Position numbers and translations under genes: made by a program. A stretch of DNA of 64,000 nucleotides, taken from Lactifluus volemus (taxonomy: Eukaryota; Basidiomycota; Agaricomycetes; Russulales; Russulaceae). This document shows, one piece after another, positions 33,145 to 44,201 of the stretch (within the stretch, counting starts at the first letter, position 1; each line of letters opens with the position of its first letter). The notes beneath the pieces were generated by a model. It did not search any database and was not told the DNA's origin. It saw only the letters and a list, made by a program, of their open reading frames with translations. Location of the stretch: assembly GCA_022376515.1 (NCBI GenBank), contig WTXI01000025.1, forward strand, positions 1 through 64,000. The letters run 5' to 3'.

Positions 33145-36100
33145 CTAACCTACATTCATCTTGTCGACTTCCCCTTCTCGTATGGTTTGTGCCACAATCT
33201 TCTTCCTTCTTTCTGTACGGAAAGCTTCAATCCGTTCCTTGAGCTTAGTATCTGAGGGGTAGGTATTTATAAGGAAGGACGAAACGGTCCCTTTGATGAT
33301 GACACTCACCGGGGATGACATCCTCGATGGCCAACGGTGCCCGATTGAAGGGGTCCTTCGAATCTGAAAGGAGATGCGATTTGATCGTTGCCCGTCGATG
33401 ACAGCTCTTGAAGTAGGTAGTATGACGGGGTCTCGCATAACGGTACACATCAGTGGATCTGGACGAACAATGAACGTACGGTTAGTGGGAGGGCCGACAC
33501 AGAAAATAATGACGACAGACCAAGGAACTCATCAGGGATATCGCCGAGATCTTCCTCTGCCTCGAGTGTTGCTTTGGCCTCCTCGACCTTGGCAACAAAC
33601 AAGACCAACTGCTCGACCTCGTCCGGCGATTTGAGATTATGATCTTTACAAATCTTGGCGGCATGTTCAAAGAGCTCTTTCTTATAACTACGTCCGTCTC
33701 CCGCCACGGCGCGGATAAACTCGGCCTGGTCCCCGAGGTTCAAGTACACTTGAACGACGTCGCTGAGCAACTGCCGTGGATTGAAGTGGTACTTTTCCTT
33801 ATTGCTGACACGGAGGTCGTTGCATCGCGGTCCCACTAGAGCTTCCAAGTTGTAGTCAAGCATGGCAGCGAGGCGATCAACAATCTCAGGCACCATGAAC
33901 GGCTCCTTGGTCTCAGCAGTAAAGATCTTGAGCATGTCGACGGTCGAATTCCCCAGTTGGGTATATGAAGATGCCTGGCGTTCCAGGTTGTGCAGCGTCC
34001 CTTCACGCTCGCGGCGCTGCTGGGGTGGCAAGGCTCCCCAAGCTGCCTGATTTCCCATCTCCTGCTGAATGTTGTAAATCTGAGTAAGGTCGTTCAAAGA
34101 CTCATCCATCAAATATGTGACGTCGTTAATCATCAGATTGACGAAGCGAACAAACTTGTCGATGTTCCTTGAGGTTATCAGCATCGCGATCAAGAAATGT
34201 GATAGAGCGTGCGTCGCACTGTGTCTCTTTCTTGAGAGCTTCCCTATGGGCGAGATTTCCCCAGACGGCCTTCAAGACAAAGGCGATGCTTCGCCTGAAA
34301 ACTTCTATAAGTACTCCTCTGGAGCCCTGGCGGAGTCTGCTTAGCTTACCGCGCATCTACGTTTTGTGAGCAAGATGTTTGCGAAGTTGAATGAAGGACG
34401 TACTGAATTTGTCGTAAAACTGGGAGCTGCGCCAGTCTGTTCAACCTCTGAGATCAAACATCAGACGGTGCATGATCGACCAACAGAGCCCGGCATGGCG
34501 CACCAATGTAGAAATGTGTCAGCGCTGGCATCAGATATTTCAAAGCTACTGGATGTGAGTTGAGCAACGGGCCGAGGAGGCTGGATTGGCCACGATAGGT
34601 GAAGCACGAGCAGAAGAGGATCTATGGGCACCATTAGAGGGAGTCAACGGTCCAAGGAAGGTGATCTATACATCAATAATCTTGTTTTTCAAGAATGGAT
34701 TCTTGATGCACCAGGTAGAGATCATGAACGTGAGTGTGAATATGAGTACTTCTTCCTTTCCCGTCAACTCAAGGCTGGCTGGTCCATGCCTGGAGGACTT
34801 GAGTTGTCGCCAATGGTCAGTAAAACAAAGACATACCGAGCGGCGAAGAAAAAGTAATCGATAATATCTTCAAGGATGTATTCTGGGAGGACCCTAAGTC
34901 TAAAGGCACTTCCTTGGGAAGGGGTAGACTGGGGCGGCAACGTGAGAGAAAAAAAACGGGGAGCGAAAGTCGAGAACATACTCCACGATGGGCGTTGGAT
35001 GCGCCTTCTTGGGATCTACATAGCGGATAAGCCACGTCGTGACAAAAGAGGTGAAGGTGTTGTTCCGAAAGAGAAACTCTGGATCATAAAGCTGCGTCAA
35101 GCCCGCCATCTGCGTTGCCTGAATCCTCTCGATCTCATCCTAAATAGCCATTTTGGTTTTGGTCAGTGTATGTGTGTATCAGGTGGGGTATAATGTCAAC
35201 CTTCATCTGCTTGATGGCACCCTCAACCCGTGCCTGGAGAGGTGTCTAGGGGTCTGTGGTATCAACAAACGGTGACATGTGTGATGACGGGTACATACAC
35301 CCATCCAAGTGTTGTCCGCGGTGATGTTGTCGAGGTGCCTTTGTACCTCATCTTGCTCCTTGCTCAAATCATCGAACGTAAGTATTGTCTTTTGAAGGCC
35401 ATAATGGCCGGTGGCGAGCGCCAAGTAAAAAATGTCAGAGATGAAATTGGGCGGCTGGGCACCTGGACGGAATAAATACACCGAAAAACAAAGGGTCGAC
35501 CGGACTACTGACCAGGAGCGAGGCGATGAGATTTCTCCCATTCTGTAGCGTCTTCGCTCGTCGCATTTATGCGCGTCTCTTCCTTTATATCTATCCTCGA
35601 TGTGTGAGCATAATAGTGTGGGTCAATGCGGTCAATCTGGGAGATCCGGTCAGCAAGCGTTTATCCCAGTTGTGTAGGAATAAGAGTTGCCTTGGTGTGT
35701 TGCGCGTCCATAAATGGTTCTGCAAAATGGAGAAGGACGAGATGGACATTCGTCATGAAGCTATCAGAGGCCACCGTTACAGGATCAATCTTGGAAAATG
35801 TCAGACCGAGTTCGCGCATAGTACATATAGTAGATAGACATACCCGCATACCCGCTCTTCTCAAGTTGAGAGAGACGACACGAGAGAAGTATGCAAGAAC
35901 CGCCTCCTTAGTCTCCGGCGAAGCGCGTACGATGGAGTTGAAAATCTTAAACAGGGTTGACTGAAGACGGTCAAATAGGACCTTCATTGGACAAAGAATA
36001 TATTACCTGTAGGGTCTTCAGTGTCCCACGAAGGCTGTTACGGAAGGATTCTACGTCTGTAGCAGGGCGGTTGTCTACGTGAGAGAAGTACGTCTTGGTG

Positions 36101-37602
36101 ATATGCGGCTAACAGAGGACTTCAGTCCCACGTTCGAGCGTACAAGGCTGTACCCACCCATTCTCGAGTAAAGACGTTTAGTCGAAGGAGAGGACCCATT
36201 AAGCTCACTCTCTCAAAATTAGCGGCCGTAGCATCGGCCGGGTTCCATTCATCCATCTTCGTAATCATGATCGCGATTTGCTTGTGTGCCACGAGGGCTT
36301 CCAGGCCAGTAAGGATGCCGCGCCACTGAGGGTCGCTGGCAGCGAGGCCCTCTTCTCGGAAAAGAGATGGATGGAAAAGTAAACTAATCACGACGGGACG
36401 AAGGACATCGGCCAGTCCATCCTCGGGATCAAAACGATGAACGACATCCTTCAGGAATTGTGGGACTTCGACGTCTGTGAGGCTATTAGGGTTTGGCGTA
36501 GAACCGCCGAACATCCCAGTGGACAGAGTGGAGAGCGAGAGGAGGACATTCACGAGCTCCTGCGGGCCAGTCTCTTTGCTGTACGAAAAAGGTAAGTAAG
36601 CGATCCAGTATAACAGAAGCTCACGAACCCTGCGGGTGTGAAAAATGCATCGGGAGCTTGGAAATCGATGCCAATATAGCTGACGATCAAATGACGTATC
36701 TTCTCCTCTAGCTCTATAGCCTTCTGAATGGCGACTGGTTGGTGGCCCTTGTAATACATCAGCATCGCAATGCCCCGACAAGACGGTCTCCACATACCTT
36801 CTTCAGAAGCGTCGACTTTACAGTGTTCAGCCGCTTCCAGCAGCCACTAGGTATTCAAACACCGTCTGGTTAACGGGAATCTTAGATAGAAAGGGACGGT
36901 ATTCGTCGTCGTGGCTGTGCAATGTCAGATGCAATAAAGTAAATGACAAGACCGGGCACTTACTCTGAAGACTTGGGGTCCAATTCAAGGCGCGCAATGA
37001 GAGCTGATTCCAAGCTATCGGGAGTCAGCCGAAGATTGCCTGCACAATGACATTCATTTATGAATAAATCAGGATGCCACCAACAAAGACATATGCGGGC
37101 ATACCGTCCACAGAGTCAGACTCGACTCCAGATTTCAACCACACGTATTCAAAGTCGTTCTTCATTGATTCCGCAGGCTGCGCTCAGAAGGTGAATATCA
37201 CAAGCGCGAAAAGCTGAGGAAACGTGACAACATCGAGGGTGACCAGAAAGACTTGAGTGATAGACTCGTTCTCCCAAAGATCATAGTTGAAAGGTGAAGG
37301 TACTACATAAGCTTTCTTCTTTGGTGGGACCGGCACAGGAGGAGCTGGCGCTGCCACACGCTTGGGTGCGGGCGCGGGCGGTGGAGGTTTGGGTTTGGGA
37401 GAAGGCGCTGGCGGTGGAGGTGTCGGGAGTGAAGGGGACGTGCTTGCGGAAGCAGCAGGTGATTGCAACTTTTGCAACCGCTTCATACGGATCTATCAAG
37501 GAAATACCGATGAGTTATAGTGACCATGAACGTATATGTGGACGCGACGCGTACACGGTCGGCATCGTCATTTGGGTTGGTCAATGGCTGGCTTGCGCTC
37601 AT
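33145..37602 (-). CDS. UFD2: Ubiquitin conjugation factor E4 (Ufd2, U-box)
   Basis: Extends short ubiquitin chains on Cdc48-bound substrates. From ATG 37602 the first exon (SASQPLTNPNDDADR) splices to IRMKRLQKLQS, a Pro-rich linker (37300-37470) and FNYDLWENESITQVFLVTL. The elongating-factor core follows over 36900-33500: DGLADVLRPVVISLLFHPSL, LTGLEALVAHKQIAIMITKM, then exons to NIDKFVRFVNLMINDVTYLM, MLDYNLEALVGPRCNDL, PRQLLSDVVQVYLNLGD, FIRAVAGDGRSYKKELFEHA. The C-terminal U-box reads DEFLDPLMFTVMRDPVILPT, then SDSKDPFNRAPLAIEDVIPD and a helix ending MNVG with TAG at 33145. The U-box lacks zinc ligands as expected. Many short introns. It is divergent from bL35 with 182 bp between starts. Confidence 0.88.
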
Positions 37603-37784
37603 AATCCAGCAATTTAAGATGCAAAGTAAGTCTGTATGGATGGGTTACGTTGAACCGAGTGTTATTTGCGGGTCGTAGCTCGTTAGATGGCGACTTGAGG
37701 GCGCTGGCGTCTTATCACTGTTCATTATATAATCAAACCGACCACTTCTCCTTGACGGACAGACACAGTTAGGCCTCACTCACC
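37603..37784. promoter_or_regulatory. Divergent promoter of UFD2 and mitochondrial bL35
   Basis: 182 bp between opposed start codons. TATATAA lies near 37725, on the bL35 side about 55 bp before its ATG. Confidence 0.4.
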
Positions 37785-38131
37785 ATGCTTTCGCTCGCAC
37801 TTCTCTCTACCGCACGTCAATTCATCATTTCGTCGCCTCGCCTTTTCTCTTCTTCCGCAACGCTTGGATACCCGAAATTAAAAACCCATTCAGGGTCAAA
37901 AAGAGGTGGCGTGCTTTAGCTTCGGGCGCATTCAAACGCGTCAGGCGTACAGGTTGTCCCATCCGCAAATAGTTGACATTACCTTTTTTTTTTCACCTCT
38001 CGCAGGCACATTCTGGTCATTCCCACCTAAACGTCACTAAGCGCCCAGGAAGAAAGAATCGCCTTTCGTTAACTGCATATTCAAGCCCATCACAGACGGC
38101 CAAACTCAAGAAGCTGATGCCATACAACTAA
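37785..38131 (+). CDS. Mitochondrial ribosomal protein bL35m (apparent frameshift)
   Basis: Nuclear-coded mitochondrial large-subunit protein. Exon 1 (37785-37939) starts with a mitochondrial presequence (MLSLALLSTARQFIISSPRL), then YPKLKTHSGSK and, in another frame, RWRALASGAFKR. Exon 2 (38006-38131) gives AHSGHSHLNVTKRPGRKNRL, SLTAYSSPSQTAKLKKLMPY and a stop. KTHSG.KKRW...SG.FKR..AG..H matches the bL35 family. The A-run at about 37898-37902 has five A where six are needed to join GSK to KRW in frame; no intron fits. Exon 1 is 155 nt, one short of the 156 needed. The acceptor has a long T-tract. Either a homopolymer error or a null allele. Confidence 0.8.
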
Positions 38132-38523
38132 GAAGTCATCCTATGTCTTGGTGAGGATTTATAACCTTGTAAATCTCCGTTTTTTTACTCGTCCCCAGTC
38201 GTCCTCGAATTTGGCGATTACCAAGACACTGCACACGCAGATCCCAACATACGCGATTCATCTCACTCTTTCCTTAGTCTATCATCGCATTGCGGCAGTA
38301 ATCACAAGTGTAAGGGCCTCTAAGCATTATCCATAATGTCTTCTCCATTAGTAACCCTTGCTCGTGCTCCTCCGAAAAATTCTCTGATATCTCTCTGCTC
38401 AGGGTCAAAAGCTGCACTTCCTATTCCCCCTCTCTGGCGTATCTGGAAGTCAGCCCTATTGTTAGCGAAGTAAGGCGGACGTTTGAATTGTGCCATACAA
38501 TGGTGTCCAAGTGCGAATGACGG
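38132..38523. other. Intergenic, no gene supported
   Basis: Between the stops of bL35 and the convergent phosphatase gene. Only a 62-aa frame without a domain. Confidence 0.4.
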
Positions 38524-39508
38524 TTAACATCGGTTACGTGCATGACCATAAGTGGGTGCTGATCCACGTCTATTGACTGGCTTTCCTGTGCTCCCTGTGA
38601 GTGTTAGCTTGTGAATGACCATCTGTTCAATTACGCGAACCTCGATGTTGACGACAACACGTGTCCAAGCGGTGTTTTCAAGACCATAGTATTTCGTTTC
38701 TACGGCTTGGTTTAAACTCGTCTTGAGCAATTCGGAGATCATTTCGCCTAGGCATAGGCCATGGCTGACAACTGCGATGTGTATGCCAGTGCTACCTTCC
38801 CTGGCGGCTTTCTGCATATGGGGCAGCACAAGTTGGGTGATAGCTTTTTTCGAGCGCTCCGCGAGGTCAATGAGGCTCTCGCCTCCCGGGTACTTCTCAT
38901 CAAGGCCACGAAGCGGCGGATATGAGCCACACTTCATTTCTGCCTCGAGAGTGTCATATGGACCACGTCTACGAGAGAACGGTTTTCCTTCTGCAATTCC
39001 AAAGTTCTGTTCGCGAAGAAGTTCAGACGAAACGTAAATTGGCTTAGGGTCCTTCTGTTGTTTGTATAGAGCCTGAGCGGTGGTGAATGCGCGCTTTAGA
39101 TCTGATGCGTAGATGGCGGTAAAGTGGGTGTCTGCGAAGAATTCACCAAGAGCTCGCGCTTGCTATCCACACCATCACCGCGTTTAACGTTAGGATCTAT
39201 GCTTTCAGGTATCCTGCCAGGAACGCACGTTCATTCCTAATGTAGCATATGAGTCATGTTCAAGTGGTTGATCGTGCAACATGTACCATGATTAGAAAGA
39301 GGTGCATCTTTCCAACCAGCCCATATGGGTTGCTATTTATTGTACCGGTGGGATGAATCACAAGAACCCGAAACAAGCTCTGGGGAAAGGGTCATACCAA
39401 GTTATCTGTAGACTCAGCATGCCTTATCTATGGAAAATGAGGAATCTGTGATTTTGTATGAGAAGAGAAGAAAAAGCTCACGAATGTGATGATGACAGAA
39501 CTAGACAT
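38524..39508 (-). CDS. Histidine phosphatase (phosphoglycerate-mutase-like)
   Basis: His-phosphatase superfamily enzyme. The N-terminus is split over small exons: 39508-39482 (SSSVIITF), then a 30-nt exon completing IRHAESTDNL with the catalytic His of the RHxxS motif, then IWAGWKDAPLSNHG, then a longer exon starting ARALGEFFADTHFTAIYAS. Further motifs: DLKRAFTTAQAL, LREQNFGIAEGKPFS, GGESLIDLAERSKKAI and VVSHGLCLGEMI with the second catalytic His (SHG). The last exon ends at TAA 38524. The junction after SNHG may hide one more tiny exon. Closest functional types are fructose-2,6-bisphosphatase-like or broad-specificity phosphatases; the substrate cannot be told from sequence. Confidence 0.85.
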
Positions 39509-39526
39509 GTAGTATGTACAGCGGGT

Positions 39527-39547
39527 GGCGGTTGGCGGTTGGCGGTT
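39527..39547. repeat. Three GGCGGTT tandem copies
   Basis: Exact 7-bp unit repeated three times, starting 19 bp before the start codon of the histidine phosphatase, so probably in its 5' leader or core promoter. Confidence 0.6.
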
Positions 39548-39757
39548 ACGTGTAGGGCCACTGCTTCTTGGTTCCGTCTCAGGGCCACTGGACACAGGTA
39601 ATTGGCCTCGCAACGTGATCTAGCAGTGTGAGTCTATCGGACCTGCATGGTTTTAGGGATACCATCCCTCTGACAACCTCAGTGGCGGGAAATCATGTCT
39701 AACTGAACTTCATTGCCCCAGTCCCTTCCTTATGTCTACTACACGCTACTCCCCGTC

Positions 39758-39764
39758 TATAAAA
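39758..39764 (+). promoter_or_regulatory. TATA box of 7TM copy C
   Basis: TATAAAA about 40 bp before ATG 39803, in the shared CCGTCTATAAAAATGC context. Confidence 0.55.
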
Positions 39765-39802
39765 ATGCTTCATCAACAACTCCAGGGCGCTCACCCTCGC
39801 CC

Positions 39803-41232
39803 ATGAACCATTCTCCCTCATCTTTTCGACCGCACGTTATTTCCCGGGCCCCGAGCAATGATGTAGTCGTCAAGGAGACGATTCAAGAGTTCTTCATGCA
39901 ACTGCTCGTTTCTGCCATGGTCGAGGGTTTCTTCTTTGGTGAATTTCTTCGACCCTCCTCCATTTCGTCGTTGTTGAGACAAAGAGATCCTTAGGGATCT
40001 ACACTGCTCTTTTTGCCTTTTCGACCTTTTTGACGCTGTACGTTACCATACCATCCAACATGCAGCGTCCGATTTCTCACGTCCGCGCCGGCGCTTTTTA
40101 AAAGGCGCAAAGATCTGCCCAATCGCACGAGATACGCCATGTTGGCCGTTTCCGTGGTCATGTATGCAGTCTCTTCGATTCACTGGACTCTCAACTTCGC
40201 CACTGCCATCCGATCGTTGAGAGTCGGCGACTTCACCTCCACGCTCCCAGAAATGATGGGTGTCGCGTACTTACCACTGATCAATGTGCGCCACTCCTTG
40301 ACTGCCTAAACTCTGGACTACGTGTTGATCTCTCAGCACACAAGTTCATCCTAAGCGATGCCATCGTCCTGTGGCGAGCCTGGTTACTGTGGGATCGCAG
40401 GACCGTGTTGTTCATTCTTCCATTCTTATTCCTCGTGTGTACGGCTGGTGAGCACGCTATCAGATCACTGGGTGGTGGCTCTTCCGGATGACACTTGTTT
40501 TTCGACAGTGGCTACCATCCTCGACGTAATTCTTGCGACCGATGGCTTCATAACTCACTCGATGCGCAAATTGAACACAGGCACTGCCTTCGGGTTGGTC
40601 TTGTTGGGCCTCTCAATTGGTACGAATCTCTGGGCCACGTCCTTCATGTTCATTCGAGCATGGTATGTTGCATTTGATCCTATCGTGACTTGATAAGTGC
40701 TGCATGATGATGCCACCTCTTTCAAAGGCAACACAGACGCTTCCTGCGTTCTGTTTTTGACAAGGAAAATGCTAAGAGCAAAGCGGAGAAAACGCTCGCT
40801 TTCTTGGTCGAGTCTGGCATGATTTATATCTGTATTTTGGTACATCCCGATCAGTTACTTTTGCTTTTTGAATGGACTGACTGTCGATCGCTGGTAGGTG
40901 GCTGTTACCACGACACAGGCATCCGGCATGTTTTGGGTAGAGGTTCTCAATAGAGTTATAATCCAACTCGTGGTAAGATTACCTTCTGTCCCGCATTTGT
41001 TGGACTAGGGACTGATCTCTGCTACCAGGGGATCTATCCAATGGCTATCATTGTCGTCATCACTATGCGACTGAGCGCCACAGACATTTTATCTCGTCCT
41101 GGCGCGAGTCCCACCCTTATTCGACGCCTATAGTGTCATGCCCCGGTCTCCAACTTTGCAGATTTCTGAAGCTGGCTTGAACGACTCGGATACTGAAAAT
41201 GGGAGGAAGATGACGAGCAGGCAGGACCTGTA
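39803..41232 (+). CDS. 7TM membrane protein, copy C (C-terminal frame broken)
   Basis: First unit of the plus-strand array. Spliced: N-terminus with KETIQEFFMQLLVSAMVEGF; GIYTALFAFSTFLTL joined to RKDLPNRTRYAMLAVSVVMY; AVSSIHWTLNFATAIRSLRV; LSDAIVLWRAWLLWDRRTVL; VATILDVILATDGFITHSMR; LGLSIGTNLWATSFMFIRAW; QHRRFLRSVFDKENAKSKAE then KTLAFLVESGMIYICIL; TM exon ending IIQLV; GIYPMAIIVVITMRLSATD. About nine short GT-AG introns fit without gaps. In the last exon, around 41103 and 41133, one base is missing at each of two positions relative to copy D, so the polar tail is out of frame between them and a premature stop appears; the TM core is intact. A copy with all seven TMs but an altered tail could still be made. 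Confidence 0.75.
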
Positions 41233-42240
41233 ACAGGATCAAGTTCCCTTTCCACTGTACTTCACTGAGGGTATACGTGTATGCAGTTATCCGTATCTTA
41301 TTCGAGCACGTTGTTGAATGACGAAAAGCTACATTCATGACATATATTTCCCTGGAGATCTACGACGTGATGATGACATCTATCCATCGAGTTACCTCCA
41401 TTTGGCCATATCTTCCATAGGCATCGCATTGCTTCTACTGTATCAGTTAGGTGGCCTTTCCTTCCAAGGTCCCCACGACAATATGCTTCGCGACTAGCTT
41501 TGTTCGAGTACTTTTTCTCCCAGACGCCTCAGGGACCGATCTGTCGCAAGTGGGCGCGTGCAATCGACAACGACCTTTGTGGCCTTCGAAAATGAAAGTC
41601 CCCTGGAAGTTGACCGTGCAGACCGCAGTCTTGTTTGCTCAATTCCAGTTGGAGTGCGCGGAAGCGCTGCTGCCGTCACCCACTTTCTTTGCACCCGAGA
41701 TGCCTAGGCATCATGGCACAAGTTAGTCAGTTTGGTTGTATTAAATACCTCCGAAAAGGGTTTAAGTTGACCGAACAGACATAATAGTCAAGTCAACGTT
41801 ACACAATATCACTGCCTCAGGTATGATTTTTGGCGTTCCCCACGCTTTGAAGAATGCTCCCCTGATTTCCAATTTTTATCGTAGAAGTCGTTTATTGTTC
41901 GATCAGGACTCAACGACCCATTTTCGTCTGCCGATGTGTTCTCGGTACCGACGGGTTTTTGGCACCGATCGACCAAAACACTCGTCCAAGGGGCGCACGA
42001 TCCCACGATTTTCTGTCGTACTGCCAGAGGTGGCGCTGGTTCTCGAGGCCCTATGACCTGCCGAATCATCGTAGGGCAACAGTAACTTAGCTCACCCCTC
42101 ATTCGAGGCATTTCTCCAGATGTAGCTTCGAAGTTCAACAACAGTCTGGTATTGCCGAGGGAAACTCCGATGAAGCCTACATCAGAGCTGTGTCACGAGT
42201 GAGTTCTGCGCCTCCAAGATGCAATATTAGCCATCATGAC
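41233..42240. repeat. 7TM-downstream repeat, copy 2
   Basis: Follows the stop of copy C and matches 8517-9460 in reverse complement and 44202-45710 directly. From about 42240 to 42700 comes the unit's upstream part (CTGGAGAGCACCCAGTGACT ... CACTCCTGGATCATACTTCT), which recurs at 53027 after the retroelement. No maintained ORF. Confidence 0.7.
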
Positions 42241-42725
42241 AGGTGTCTACAATAATTGTGACTCGGAGAAGTACTGCGGCTGACAAGTGCTCCTATTGTC
42301 ATCACATGCTTCCGACCCAGAGCTCGGTTCTCTCTCACTGGCAGCCATCAGCTCCTAGGCATCTTGCTAAACTGGAGAGCACCCAGTGACTGAGGGATCC
42401 TGGCCGAAGGAGGGGTCCAATATAGTACGGGTTGTGTACACTAACGGCCCAGAAACCGTAAGACTCGGATCACGTGTGTCAGAGTGGGGGAGGGCTAGGA
42501 CACTTGACTCGTAGGGTCACTCCTGGATCATACTTCTCGATTCCGTCGCAGAGTCACCGGACACAGGTAATTGGCCTCGCAACGTGATCTAGCAGTCTGT
42601 CGGACCTGCGAAATGGTTTTAGGGATACCATCCCTCTGACAACCTCAGTGGCGGGAATCATGATGTCTAACTGAACTTCATTGCCTCAGTCCCTTCCTTA
42701 TGTCTACTACACGCTACACCTCGTC

Positions 42726-42731
42726 TATAAA
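42726..42731 (+). promoter_or_regulatory. TATAAA box of 7TM copy D
   Basis: TATAAA 40 bp before ATG 42771, same context as the other copies. Confidence 0.55.
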
Positions 42732-42770
42732 TGTGCTTCATCAACAACTCCAGGGTGCTCATCCTCGCCC

Positions 42771-44201
42771 ATGAATCGTTCTCCCTCATCTTTTCGACCG
42801 CACGTTATTTCCCGGGCCCCGAGCAATGATATAGTCATCAAGGAGACGATTCAGGAGTTCTTCATGCAACTGCTCGTTTCTGTCATGGTCGAGGGTTTCT
42901 TGTTTGGTGAATTTCTTCGACCCTCCTCCATTTCGTCGTTGTTGAGACAAAGAGATCCTTAGGCCTCTACACTGCTCTTTTTGCCTTTTCGACCTTGTTG
43001 ACGCTGTACGTTACCATACCATCCAACATGCAGCGTCCGATTTCTCACGTCCGCGCTGAGCGCTTTTTAAAAGGCGCAAAGGTCTGTCCAATCGCACGAG
43101 AAACGCCATCTTGGCCGTTTCCGTGGTCATGTACGCAGTCTCTTTGATTCACTGGACTCTCAACTTCGCCACTGCCATCCGATCGTTGAGAATCGGCAAG
43201 GTGGCCTCCACGTTGCCAGAAATCATGGCTGTCACGCACTTACCAAGGATCAACGTGCGCCACTCCTTGACTGCCTAAACTCTGGACCAGGTGTTGATCT
43301 CTCAGCACACAAGTTCATCCTAAGCGATGGCATCGTCCTGTGGCGAGCCTGGATACTGTGGGATCGCAGGGTCATGTTGTTCATTCTTCCGTTCTTGTTC
43401 CTCGTGTGTATGTTTGGTGAGCACGCTATCAGATCACTGGGTGGTGATTCTTCCGGATGACACTTGTTTTTTAACAGTGTTACCATCGTTGGCCTAATAT
43501 TTTTGTCTAATGGCGTCATCACTTACTTCATACACCATGCGAATACGAACAGTGCCTTCTCGGGGTCCGTCCTTGGCTTCATAGTTGGTACGAATCTCTG
43601 GGCCACGTCCTTGATGTTCATTCGAGCATGGTATGTTGCATTTGATACTATCGTGACTTGATAAGTGCTGCATGATGATGCCACCTCTTTCAAAGGCAAC
43701 ACAGACGCTTCCTACGTTCTATTTTTGATAATGAAAACGCTAAGAGCAAAGCGGAGAAAACTCTCTTTTTCTTGGTCGAGTCTGGCGCGATTTATCTCTG
43801 TATTTGGGTACATCCCGATCAGTTACTTTTGCTTTGTGAATGGACTGACTGTCGTTCGCTGGTAGGTGGCTAATATCACATTAATGGCATTCCACACAGG
43901 TTGGGCAGCTGTTCTCGGATCAAGTATAATCCAACTCGTGGTAAGCACCTTCTGTCCCGCATTTGTTGGACTAGGGACTGATCCCTGCTATCAGGGGGTC
44001 TATCAAACGGCTATCGTTGTCGTCATCAGTATGCGACTGAGCACCACAGACATTTTATCTCGTCCTGGCGGCGAGTCCCGCCCTTATTCGACGCCTATAG
44101 TGATCATGCCCCGATCTCCAACTCTGCAGATTTCTGAAGCTGGCTTGAACGACTCGGATACTGAAAATGGGAGGAAGATGACGAGCAGGCAGGACCTGTA
44201 A
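42771..44201 (+). CDS. 7TM membrane protein, copy D (intact)
   Basis: Second unit of the array and the cleanest copy. The exon order is that of copy C: KETIQEFFMQLLVSVMVEGF, GLYTALFAFSTL, RNAILAVSVVMYAVSLIHW, LSDGIVLWRAW.LWDRR, VVTIVGLIFLSNGVITYFIH, LGFIVGTNLWATSLMFIRAW, QHRRFLRSIFDNENAKSKAE, KTLFFLVESGAIYLCIW, TM exon (ALMAFH-like, NITLMAFHTGWAAVLGSS) ending IIQLV, GVYQTAIVVVISMRLSTTD, then a polar tail with RPGGESRPYSTP and SEAGLNDSDTENGRKM, ending SRQDL, TAA at 44199. Reading is open throughout with short canonical introns. It shares its TATA promoter with the other units. A solo LTR lies 158 bp past the stop. No ligand or partner is known from sequence. Confidence 0.8.

Noticed and set aside
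37895..37910. Intron in bL35m exon 1 to join GSK and KRW
   Set aside because: No GT-AG pair fits; a one-base homopolymer loss is simpler.
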